Source: Streptococcus sanguinis (lineage in GTDB: Bacteria > Bacillota > Bacilli > Lactobacillales > Streptococcaceae). From it: DNA of 34,283 nt. The notes beneath the pieces were generated by a model that did no database searches, was not told where the DNA came from, and saw only the letters and a program-made list of their open reading frames with translations. Both the position numbers and the translations under genes were made by a program. The stretch lies in assembly GCF_003943655.1 (NCBI RefSeq), contig NZ_RJMM01000001.1, forward strand, positions 70,617 to 104,899, in the 5' to 3' direction. Shown here one piece after another: positions 25,082 to 34,283 of this stretch (position 1 is the first letter of the stretch; every line of letters begins with the position of its first letter).

Positions 25082-25999
25082 GTGTCAAATCCTATGCCAA
25101 TATTGCAATTGTCAAATATTGGGGGAAGAAAGATGCAGAAAAGATGATTCCGTCTACCAGCAGTATCTCACTGACATTGGAAAATATGTACACCGAGACG
25201 CAACTGAGTCCTTTGCCGGATACAGCGACTGGATATGAGTTTTATATTGACGGTCAGCTGCAAAGTCCGGCAGAACATGCCAAAATCAGTAAGATTATTG
25301 ACCGTTTCCGCTCTCCAGAAGATGCTTTTGTCCGCGTTGATACGAGCAATAATATGCCAACAGCAGCTGGTCTGTCGTCCAGCTCCAGCGGTCTGTCAGC
25401 CCTAGTCAAGGCCTGCAATGCCTATTTTCAGACGGGTTATCAGACGCAAGAGCTGGCCCAGCTGGCTAAGTTTGCTTCAGGGTCATCTGCTCGGTCTTTC
25501 TTTGGTCCGCTAGCAGCCTGGGATAAGGACAGCGGGGCCATCTATCCAGTCAAGACGGATTTGAAATTAGCCATGATTATGCTAGTTCTGCACGATGAGA
25601 AAAAGCCCATTTCCAGCCGTGACGGTATGGAGCTCTGTGCTAAAACTTCCACGATTTTCCCAGATTGGATTACCCAGTCTGCCTTGGATTATCAGGCTAT
25701 GCTGGGTTATTTACGGGACAATGATTTTGCCAAGGTGGGCCAGCTGACGGAAGAAAATGCTCTTCGGATGCATGCTACGACAGAAAAAGCTTATCCGCCC
25801 TTTTCTTATCTGACAGAGGAGTCTTACCAAGCTATGGATGCTGTCAGAAAGCTGCGGGAGCAGGGCGAGCGTTGCTACTTTACCATGGACGCGGGGCCAA
25901 ATGTCAAGGTGCTCTGCTTGGAGGAAGACCTAGACCATCTGGTGGCTATTTTTGAGAAGGACTATCGCCTTATTGTCTCCAAAACAAAGGACTTGTCAG

Positions 26000-26010
<11 letters not shown>
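25063..26010 (+). CDS. mvaD: Diphosphomevalonate decarboxylase
   Basis: A 315-residue GHMP-family enzyme that converts diphosphomevalonate and ATP to isopentenyl diphosphate. It opens with VKSYANIAIVKYWGKKD, a nearly invariant start of the family, carries the phosphate loop NNMPTAAGLSSSSSGLSALV and ends with the MDAGPNVKVLC block. The ATG overlaps the mvk end by 19 bases with GAAAGGGG upstream. It overlaps mvaK2 by 11 bases. Confidence 0.97.
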
Positions 26011-28007
<1,997 letters not shown>

Positions 28008-28020
28008 CATAAAGACATAC

Positions 28021-28045
28021 AAAAAAGGCCATCAATGGCCTTTTT
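28021..28045. terminator. Bidirectional terminator between the two mevalonate operons
   Basis: AAAAAGGCCAT (28022-28032) and ATGGCCTTTTT (28035-28045) form a perfect stem with a two-base loop and A/T tails. The mvaA stop codon overlaps its right edge. Confidence 0.92.
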
Positions 28046-29318
28046 ACTTGTCCTGTTTTCGCAAGTCAGCTAGGGTTTCCTGAGCAGCAGCGAGGTTGAA
28101 AGTCTTCTTGGCTGTTAAGCGACTGGCTATAGCAGCGATTTCTTCGCCTTGGGCTCCAGCCTGCAATGCTAAAGATTTGGCTTGCAATTTCATGTGTCCG
28201 GCTTGGATGCCAGTGCTGACCAGGGCTTTGAGGGCAGCGAAATTTTGCGCCAATCCGACCGATACGATGAGGGAAGCCAAGTCCTTGGCCTGAGGCAGCC
28301 CCAGCAAGTCAAAGCTGGCTGTCACTTTGGGATTGAGGCCAATGGATCCTCCCTTAGTTGCAATAGGCATGGGCAGGGTCATCTGACCATGAAGCTGGCG
28401 TTTGTCTGGGTCCGCCGTCCAAGTAGAGAGGCCGCGGTAACTTCCTTCTCGGCTGGCATAGGCATGAGCGCCAGCCTCTATAGCTCTCCAGTCATTTCCA
28501 GTAGCCAGTACCAAAGCATCAATACCATTAAAGATACCTTTATTGTGGGTAGCTGCTCGGTAAGGATCGACCTGGGCTAGCTTGCTAGCCAGCTGCATTT
28601 TATCCGCAAGAAGTTCCGCCTCAGCCTTATCCCGACTGAGAAAGCGATAGTCGATGACACAGCGGGCTGTTACCAGGCTATCTGTTGCATAGTTTGACAG
28701 GATAGCCATCAGACTCTTACCGCCAGTCAGATCTTCCAGAGGAAGGGTGAGGGCCTCCAGCATGGTGTTGAGCATATTGGCTCCCATGGCTTCCTGCGTA
28801 TCTACAGACAGATAAAAAATGAGGAAGTCATCCTTTTGCTCCAGCCAAAGATCTCTAGCACCGCCACCACGAGCAACAATCGATGGATAGGCTTGGTTGG
28901 CCTGTTCCAGCAACTCTTTCTTTTGCCTGAGAACATCTTTAATGGCTTGGTCTGCATTATCAACCTGATAGAGGGCGATTTGCCCAATCATCTGGCGTTT
29001 GTGGACCTCTGTCTCAAATCCGCCTGAACGTTTGATAATCTTAGCGGCAAAGCTGGCTGCTGCTACCACAGATGGCTCTTCTGTCACAAAAGGAACTTGA
29101 TAGGTATTGCCATCCACCAGAAAGTCTGGCACCAGAGAGTAGGGCAAGGCCAGAGTGGCCACTACATTTTCGCTCATCTGATTGGCTGTTTCCAGAGGCA
29201 AAGTCTGCTGACTGTCTAGCAGCTGCCAATGTTCATCTTGTAAAAGTCCCTTTTCTTTCAGCATCTGCAGCCGCTCAGCAGGAGTTTTTTTGGAAAATCC
29301 AGTCCAGTTTACTTTCAT
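28044..29318 (-). CDS. mvaA: Class II hydroxymethylglutaryl-CoA reductase
   Basis: A 424-residue enzyme that reduces HMG-CoA to mevalonate. Class II signatures are visible: the catalytic glutamate in VTEEPSVVAAAS, MGANMLNTMLEAL, the lysine in THNKGIFNGIDA and the catalytic histidine in GIQAGHMKL near the C-terminus. Length matches bacterial class II enzymes (about 420-430). The start codon overlaps the mvaS stop by four bases (ATGA), so the two leftward genes are coupled. Confidence 0.97.
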   Translation of the reverse strand: MKVNWTGFSKKTPAERLQMLKEKGLLQDEHWQLLDSQQTLPLETANQMSENVVATLALPYSLVPDFLVDGNTYQVPFVTEEPSVVAAASFAAKIIKRSGGFETEVHKRQMIGQIALYQVDNADQAIKDVLRQKKELLEQANQAYPSIVARGGGARDLWLEQKDDFLIFYLSVDTQEAMGANMLNTMLEALTLPLEDLTGGKSLMAILSNYATDSLVTARCVIDYRFLSRDKAEAELLADKMQLASKLAQVDPYRAATHNKGIFNGIDALVLATGNDWRAIEAGAHAYASREGSYRGLSTWTADPDKRQLHGQMTLPMPIATKGGSIGLNPKVTASFDLLGLPQAKDLASLIVSVGLAQNFAALKALVSTGIQAGHMKLQAKSLALQAGAQGEEIAAIASRLTAKKTFNLAAAQETLADLRKQDK

Positions 29319-30493
29319 GATGATTTCTCAACTTTGATATACTTACGCTGGTGCTCTGCAATTTCAGCCAGAGCAAAGCTTTGGTTCTCATAGCCAGAGA
29401 AGCGAGCATTGCCCTCTGCATCCAGCTCAGCTTCTTCAAAAAAGATGCGCTCGTAGTCTACGATGGAAAGAGCCTGACGCTGGTCTAATTCCTCTAGGCG
29501 TGTGTTGGATAGATGCTTTTCATAGCCTTCTACCAAATTGGCACTGAAGATTTCAGAGACAGCTCCGCTGCCATATCCGAAGAGAGCAACCCGATCGCCA
29601 GCCTTGAGGTTGTCAGAGTTTTCTAAAAGAGACAGGAGGCCTAGGAAGAGGGAGCCTGTATAGATATTTCCAACTTTTTGGCTGTAGAGAATAGAGGCTT
29701 CAAAGTTCTTTCTAAGCTGGTCTTGCTGCTCTTGAGGCAGGCTTTTATCCATGATTTTATTGAGACCTTTGAGAGCCAGTTTTGGATAAGGCAGGTGGAA
29801 GCAGTAGGCCGCAAAATCTTTGAGAGCCAGCTTGTGGCGTTTTTGGTACTCCGTCCAAGTTGTCTTTAAGCTATCCAGATACTGCTGGGTTGAATAGAGC
29901 CCGTTGACATAAGGCGTTGTCGAGTAATTTGGGCGCCAAAAATCCATGACATCGCGTGTCTGGGCCACATTATCATCATTGAAAGCGAGGATACGAGGAT
30001 TGCTGCTAATCAGCATAGAAATAGCTCCCGCTCCCTGCGTTGGCTCACCAGGTGTATGAATGCCATACTTGGCAATGTCGCTAGCTAACACCAAAACTTT
30101 GCTGTCTGGATGTTTTTCGATATGGAGCTTGGCATAGTCCAGTGCAGCAGTTGCCCCATAGCAGGCTTCCTTGATTTCAAAGCTGCGGGCAAAAGGCTGG
30201 ATGCCCAAAAGGCCGTGGACAAAAACGGCTGCCGCCTTGCTCTGGTCAATCCCTGACTCAGTGGCCACGATGACCATATCAATCTTTTCTTTGTCCTCTG
30301 CTGTCAGGATGGGCTCTGCTGCCGCCGCTCCCAAGGTAACAATATCCTCAGTCAGAGGAGCAATGCTAAGTTCCTTGAGTAAGAGCCCCTTGCTAAGCTT
30401 TTCTGGGTCAGTCCCACGGGCTGCAGCTAAATCATTTAATTTTAAGACATAATTACTGGTCGCAAAACCGATTTTGTCGATTCCGATTGTCAT
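29315..30493 (-). CDS. mvaS: Hydroxymethylglutaryl-CoA synthase
   Basis: A 392-residue thiolase-fold enzyme that condenses acetyl-CoA with acetoacetyl-CoA. The catalytic cysteine is C111 in EACYGATAAL and the catalytic glutamate is E79 in VATESG, both at the positions known from Staphylococcus and Enterococcus MvaS. It opens with GIDKIGFATSNYVL. AAAGAGG precedes the ATG. A promoter with an extended -10 lies about 50 bases upstream. First gene of the leftward mvaS-mvaA operon. Confidence 0.97.
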   Translation of the reverse strand: MTIGIDKIGFATSNYVLKLNDLAAARGTDPEKLSKGLLLKELSIAPLTEDIVTLGAAAAEPILTAEDKEKIDMVIVATESGIDQSKAAAVFVHGLLGIQPFARSFEIKEACYGATAALDYAKLHIEKHPDSKVLVLASDIAKYGIHTPGEPTQGAGAISMLISSNPRILAFNDDNVAQTRDVMDFWRPNYSTTPYVNGLYSTQQYLDSLKTTWTEYQKRHKLALKDFAAYCFHLPYPKLALKGLNKIMDKSLPQEQQDQLRKNFEASILYSQKVGNIYTGSLFLGLLSLLENSDNLKAGDRVALFGYGSGAVSEIFSANLVEGYEKHLSNTRLEELDQRQALSIVDYERIFFEEAELDAEGNARFSGYENQSFALAEIAEHQRKYIKVEKSS

Positions 30494-30539
30494 TATAAGA
30501 CCTCTTTAAATCCTTTTATTCTAGTATATTCCGAAGACT

Positions 30540-30548
30540 ATTTTACCA
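30540..30548 (-). promoter_or_regulatory. Extended -10 promoter of mvaS-mvaA
   Basis: On the minus strand TGgTAAAAT reads from 30548 to 30540. No good -35 is visible, consistent with an extended -10 promoter. Confidence 0.65.
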
Positions 30549-30617
30549 TACTTAGGAATAAAACTCTTACAAAAACATCTAATCTCAACTAAATCAGGCT
30601 TAAGATGTATTTTCCAA

Positions 30618-30646
30618 AAGAAAAACAGCAGATGGTTCTACTGTTT
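30618..30646 (-). terminator. Terminator of the ThrE-type exporter operon
   Basis: On the minus strand AAACAGTAG (30646-30638, including the stop codon) pairs with CTGCTGTTT (30631-30623, one G-T pair), followed by a T-rich tail. Confidence 0.8.
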
Positions 30647-31105
30647 GTTTACTGTGAGTTTGGTTTGGCGCTTTTTTAAATAGTGATAGAGTTTGAGTAC
30701 GACAGTGCCGCTGGCCATACCAATTGAGATGACTAAGGCCAGAATGACTACCAGAGTGGCGTGAATCATAGCCTGGCTGTAGTCACCAGTGACAAAGAAG
30801 GCAGTCGTCCGATAGGAAATATAGCCTGGGACCAAAGGCGCTAGAATAGCCAAAATAAAAACAACAGCAGGCGTTTTATAGATGATGCTGAGAATTTGGC
30901 TGACGCAGGAACCGATGATAGCAGCTACAAAGGTTGCTATGATGACGTTGGTCGGTCCTTTGAGTAGGAGATAGAGTAGCCAAATAGCCATGCCCAGCAC
31001 TCCGCCGGGAATCAGCATACTGCGCTGAACATTTAAAACGATTAAAAAAGTAATGATAGCCAGTAGGCTGGCAACTGCTTGCAGTAAGAAAGTCAAGATT
31101 GTCAT
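30638..31105 (-). CDS. Threonine/serine exporter, small membrane subunit (ThrE_2/DUF3815)
   Basis: A 155-residue membrane protein with about five hydrophobic helices, matching the DUF3815/ThrE_2 family. In Corynebacterium ThrE a single protein carries both this part and the DUF1212 part; in Firmicutes they are separate neighbouring genes. It follows the DUF1212 gene with a four-base gap, so they form one operon and probably one transporter. Export of threonine or serine is known for ThrE; in streptococci the substrate is inferred. Confidence 0.88.
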   Translation of the reverse strand: MTILTFLLQAVASLLAIITFLIVLNVQRSMLIPGGVLGMAIWLLYLLLKGPTNVIIATFVAAIIGSCVSQILSIIYKTPAVVFILAILAPLVPGYISYRTTAFFVTGDYSQAMIHATLVVILALVISIGMASGTVVLKLYHYLKKRQTKLTVNKQ

Positions 31106-31109
31106 AGGC

Positions 31110-31886
31110 TTATTTCATAATAAGGAGGGCAACAGAGGTACCTGCACCGAGAGCAAGAGTGATGAGGAGCGATTCAAAGAGCTTGCTCATCCCAGAGTTG
31201 ATATGGTTGGTCATGATGTCACGCACAGAGTTGGTCAGAGCAATGCCAGGCACAAAAGGCATGACAGAACCCGCAATAATCAAATCGTCTGTGGAGTTAA
31301 AACCGGAATAACGCGTCCAGATATGAGCCAGCAGTCCGAAGACAAAGGCTCCGGCAAAAGCTGTCACAAAAGGGATACGGATATATTTGTCAACATACAA
31401 AGAGAAAGCAAAGCCAAAGAAGGTAGCAATGGCAGCCCCCAAAGCATCGTAGAAATTTCCGCCAAACATGATGGAGAAGAAGGGAGCACTGAGCGTTGCG
31501 GCAGCAATCAGCTGCTTGTTATTATAGGGCAGCTCCTTCACCTTGAGGCGATTCAGCTCATCAAAAGCCTCCTGAAGACTGATTTCTCCTGTTACCAACT
31601 GACGGGAGACTTGATTGACGTCGCAGACCTTTTCGATATTGTAGTTGGTCTTGAGATTACGTTTCATCCGTGAAACATTTGTATTTTCAATCGAAAAGAA
31701 AATAGCCACTGGCATTGCTAAGGCATTGCAGTCGATGATCCCTTGCGAATGAGCGATGCGAATCATGGTGTCTTCTACCCGATAGGTCTCGGATCCGCTC
31801 TGCAGCAGCAGTGTCCCAGCCAGCATGATAACATCTACTGCCAGATTGAAATCTTTGGCTTCTTCCCTGATACCTTTCTCTGTCAT
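31110..31886 (-). CDS. Threonine/serine exporter, large subunit (ThrE/DUF1212)
   Basis: A 258-residue protein with a soluble N-terminal half (DUF1212: MLAGTLLLQSGSETYRVEDTM, then CNALAMPVAIFFSIE) and four to five membrane helices in the C-terminal half, ending at the plasma membrane. This is the N-terminal domain of the ThrE exporter. The conserved GSETYRVEDTM and the SVMPFVPGIALTNSVRD segments identify it. A promoter with extended -10 lies 36 bases upstream of the start codon. Followed by the DUF3815 partner. Confidence 0.9.
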   Translation of the reverse strand: MTEKGIREEAKDFNLAVDVIMLAGTLLLQSGSETYRVEDTMIRIAHSQGIIDCNALAMPVAIFFSIENTNVSRMKRNLKTNYNIEKVCDVNQVSRQLVTGEISLQEAFDELNRLKVKELPYNNKQLIAAATLSAPFFSIMFGGNFYDALGAAIATFFGFAFSLYVDKYIRIPFVTAFAGAFVFGLLAHIWTRYSGFNSTDDLIIAGSVMPFVPGIALTNSVRDIMTNHINSGMSKLFESLLITLALGAGTSVALLIMK

Positions 31887-31921
31887 TTCCCCAATCCTTT
31901 TCCTAGTATAGCAATAGAACC

Positions 31922-31930
31922 ATTATACCA
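31922..31930 (-). promoter_or_regulatory. Extended -10 promoter of the ThrE-type exporter operon
   Basis: On the minus strand TGgTATAAT reads from 31930 to 31922, a perfect extended -10; the -35 is weak. Confidence 0.75.
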
Positions 31931-31983
31931 TAAAGCCTCTTAAAAATATCATCAAGTTGGCAGCCATTTGGACTCATAGATAT

Positions 31984-32016
31984 AAAAAAGAAGATTGGGG
32001 ATTTCCAATCTTCTTT
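31984..32016 (-). terminator. Terminator of pflB
   Basis: On the minus strand AAAGAAGATTGG (32016-32005) pairs perfectly with CCAATCTTCTTT (31998-31987), and a run of T residues follows. Confidence 0.92.
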
Positions 32017-32045
32017 CAAATGGTTTGTAAGTCTTTAGTCGTTTA

Positions 32046-34283
32046 TTAGCTCAAAGCATCGTCCATAGAGAGCACTTCGTGGAAGACACGTTGAGTCAAT
32101 TCAGTCTTTTGCTCTGGAGTCAAGTACTTAGTATTTACACAGTAACCTGAGATACGAACGATAACATCTTCGCCAGACATAATCTTCTCGTAAACATCCT
32201 TCAAGTCCATAACGTTCAAGTTAACGTGCTGACCACCGTTTTCGAAGTAGCCATCCAGGATAGTAACCAAGTTGTCTACTTGTTCGTCGTGAGTCTTACC
32301 AAGCGCACGAGGTGATACTTGAGTTGTCAGGGAAATACCGTCAGCTGCGTAACTGAAGTCCAAGCTAGCAAGAGAGTTAAGGTTTTGCAACCAGCCACCT
32401 TTTGCCTTGTTAGATGGGTTAGCACCTGGTGAGAAGAATTCCAATTTAGACAAGTTCACGCTGCCATCTTCGTTGAGGTACACTCCTTTATGGACTGGTG
32501 AGTTACCAGTTTGTTTAGAGTAAGCAACGTTAGATGTGATAGTCAGAAGAGACACAGTAGCTTCTGCATTCTTATACAGTTTGTGGCTGCGCAGACGAGT
32601 TGTGTAAGCTTCTACCAACCATTCAGCCAGTTCGTTTGAACGAGGATCATCTTCACCCCAACGTGGGTATTCTCCGATTGTTTCATAGTCGTAGATATAG
32701 CCGTTTTCGTCGCGGATTGGCTTAACAGTTGCGTACTTGATAGCAGACAAGGTATCAACAGTGTTGGCAAATCCACAGATACCGAATCCCATGTTAGCAC
32801 GTTGGTAAGTTGGCAAGAAGGCCATTTGAACAGCTTCGTAGTTGTACTTGTCAGTCATGTAGTGGATGATGTTCAAGGCATCTACGTAAGTGTCAGTCAA
32901 CCAGTCCAGAGATTTTTCAAAGTTCGCTTTAACTGATTCGAATTCAAGAACTTCGTCACGGATAGGCTCGATGTCAAATACTTTGTAATCTTTATGAACA
33001 TCGTCGTAACCACCGTTGAGACCTGTCAGAAGGGCTTTCAGAACGTTTACACGAGCACCAAAGTATTGGATGTTGTGGCGTTGTTCTTCATTTTCAGGGT
33101 CAAGCGGAGACACACAGCAAGAGATACAGCTCATTTCACCGTAACCATCTCGAGCCATTGTTGTTACACCTTCGTATTGGATAGAAGAGTGCTTGTGGCT
33201 CATGTGCATACAGTAGCGACGGAATGAGTATGGAAGTTTGTCAGTCCAGAGAACGGTCAAGTTTGGTTCTGGAGAGTTACCAATGTTGTCAAGTGTGTTA
33301 AGGAAACGGTAGTCCATCTTTGTAACACGGTGACGGCCGTCGTTACCCATACCTGCCATAGAAGTAGTGATGAAGGTTGGGTCACCAGAGTAAAGTTGGT
33401 CGTAAGCTTTTGTACGAGCAAACTTCACTGTACGAAGTTTCATAACGAAATCATCAACAAATTCTTGGATTTCTGATTCAGTGTAAGTACCGCGAGCCAA
33501 GTCACGTTCAGCATAGATGTCAAGAACGATAGGCACACGTCCAAGAGAAGTAGCAGCACCGTTGATAACACGGCAGACAGCCATGAAGGCGATGTTAGTC
33601 CATTGGATAGCTTCTTTAACGTCAAAGGCAGGACGGCGAACATCTACTCCGTAAAGGTCACCAAGTTTTACAACTTCACCGAGTGCTTGGTATTGCAGGT
33701 TGATTTCTTCGCGCAGACGGATTGTTTCTTCATCAATATCAGTCAAACCATTCCAGTCGCGAACTTTTTCAGCCATGAGGTAGTCAGCTCCATAAAGAGC
33801 AAGACGTGCGTAAACCCCGATGATACGTCCACGTGAGTAAGCATCTGGAAGACCAGTTACAGTGTGGGCGTGACGAGCACGGCGGATGTTAGAAGTGTAA
33901 GCACGGAATATTCCGTCATTTACTGTAGTAACATATTTAGTAAAGATTTCATGAACAGCAGGATCTGGTTCGTATCCATTTTCTTTCAAAGTAGTTTCAG
34001 CCATGCGGATACCGCCTTTTGGCATGAAGTTCAATTTGAAGAGTTCGTCATTTTGGATACCGTAAATCAGTTCGTTGTCCTTGTCAATGTAACCAGCGTC
34101 AATACCAGCGATAGATGCTGGACGAGTGTCCATTGGGAAACGAGTTTCTTCGTAGTGAGCTTTTGTTTCTTCTACGATTTTCTTGATGTGGAGTGAGCGC
34201 TCAGTAGGACCTGCCAAGAAGCTTTCATCTCCATCATAAGGTGTGTAGTTAGCTTGAACGAAGCGAGAAACACTTGCTTTCTC
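32046..34283 (-). CDS. pflB: Pyruvate formate-lyase, 5' end cut off by window
   Basis: A glycyl-radical enzyme that splits pyruvate and CoA to acetyl-CoA and formate under anaerobic conditions, giving streptococci mixed-acid products. The frame is open to the window edge: 745 residues are present of about 774, so roughly 25-30 N-terminal residues are missing. The first visible residues [18 protein letters not shown] continue into the known sequence; the TTG at 34217 is an internal leucine codon, not the start. The catalytic cysteine pair is in [10 protein letters not shown] and the radical glycine in VRISGYCVN near the C-terminus. It is activated by PflA, which is not in the window. Codon use is strongly biased, as expected for a highly expressed gene. 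Confidence 0.97.
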   Translation of the reverse strand, partial: EKASVSRFVQANYTPYDGDESFLAGPTERSLHIKKIVEETKAHYEETRFPMDTRPASIAGIDAGYIDKDNELIYGIQNDELFKLNFMPKGGIRMAETTLKENGYEPDPAVHEIFTKYVTTVNDGIFRAYTSNIRRARHAHTVTGLPDAYSRGRIIGVYARLALYGADYLMAEKVRDWNGLTDIDEETIRLREEINLQYQALGEVVKLGDLYGVDVRRPAFDVKEAIQWTNIAFMAVCRVINGAATSLGRVPIVLDIYAERDLARGTYTESEIQEFVDDFVMKLRTVKFARTKAYDQLYSGDPTFITTSMAGMGNDGRHRVTKMDYRFLNTLDNIGNSPEPNLTVLWTDKLPYSFRRYCMHMSHKHSSIQYEGVTTMARDGYGEMSCISCCVSPLDPENEEQRHNIQYFGARVNVLKALLTGLNGGYDDVHKDYKVFDIEPIRDEVLEFESVKANFEKSLDWLTDTYVDALNIIHYMTDKYNYEAVQMAFLPTYQRANMGFGICGFANTVDTLSAIKYATVKPIRDENGYIYDYETIGEYPRWGEDDPRSNELAEWLVEAYTTRLRSHKLYKNAEATVSLLTITSNVAYSKQTGNSPVHKGVYLNEDGSVNLSKLEFFSPGANPSNKAKGGWLQNLNSLASLDFSYAADGISLTTQVSPRALGKTHDEQVDNLVTILDGYFENGGQHVNLNVMDLKDVYEKIMSGEDVIVRISGYCVNTKYLTPEQKTELTQRVFHEVLSMDDALS

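Noticed and set aside
31053..31673. A 206-codon open frame on the plus strand opposite the ThrE-type genes
   Set aside because: It lies antisense to two clearly recognised genes, has no family resemblance and no good ribosome binding site, and is rich in residues that arise from the reverse of membrane-helix codons.
34201..34283. Position 34217 as the start of pyruvate formate-lyase
   Set aside because: The codon is TTG inside the conserved stretch [12 protein letters not shown]; the upstream residues in frame match the family, so the gene simply runs out of the window.

Overview
The window looks like chromosomal core DNA of a Streptococcus, probably of the sanguinis/gordonii (mitis-type) branch. 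The evidence is the gene set: rpoY-rnjA, cppA, rocS, pepX next to a Gla-type aquaglyceroporin, a complete mevalonate pathway and pflB. It also shows moderate-to-low GC, strong AAGGAG ribosome binding sites and many extended -10 (TGnTATAAT) promoters. I see no rRNA, tRNA, CRISPR array, prophage or insertion sequence. Species assignment is inference.

Layout. 1-1133 is the 3' part of glnA, then a GNAT acetyltransferase. 1697-3426 is a three-gene operon (VOC/glyoxalase-like protein, TetR regulator, AlkC/AlkD-like DNA alkylation repair protein) whose promoter carries a palindromic operator between -35 and -10. 3455-5371 (minus) is rpoY-rnjA with a long leader. 5719-6771 (minus) is an NAD-dependent epimerase/reductase, divergent from a MarR gene that heads a tightly packed operon: marR-tsaB-rimI-tsaD-azlC-azlD (6904-10544). 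A SAM methyltransferase and a MerR/TipAS-type regulator with a textbook 19-bp-spacer promoter follow, then on the minus strand a Nudix hydrolase and a HI0933-type flavoprotein.

14267-16606 carries rocS (chromosome segregation) and a membrane-anchored glycerophosphodiester phosphodiesterase. Next come ybaB (minus), a small lipoprotein, pepX (minus) and, from overlapping divergent promoters, the aquaglyceroporin gene. 21007-22290 encodes an unusual membrane protein: a DUF308-like membrane half joined to a domain that resembles a permuted papain/LRAT fold. cppA and a serine beta-lactamase-like hydrolase are translationally coupled. 24203-30493 holds six mevalonate-pathway genes in two convergent operons (mvk-mvaD-mvaK2-fni to the right, mvaS-mvaA to the left) that meet at a shared terminator and together take acetyl-CoA/acetoacetyl-CoA to IPP/DMAPP. 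The window closes with a split ThrE threonine/serine exporter and most of pflB, both on the minus strand.

How it fits together. Most of the window is housekeeping: nitrogen assimilation, RNA decay, t6A tRNA modification, isoprenoid precursors, mixed-acid fermentation and peptide use. The accessory interest lies in three small self-contained regulatory units (TetR, MarR, MerR/TipAS), each with a clear palindromic site placed exactly where it should act, and in the DUF308/thiol-hydrolase-like fusion. I did not find a clearly new defence or mobile system.
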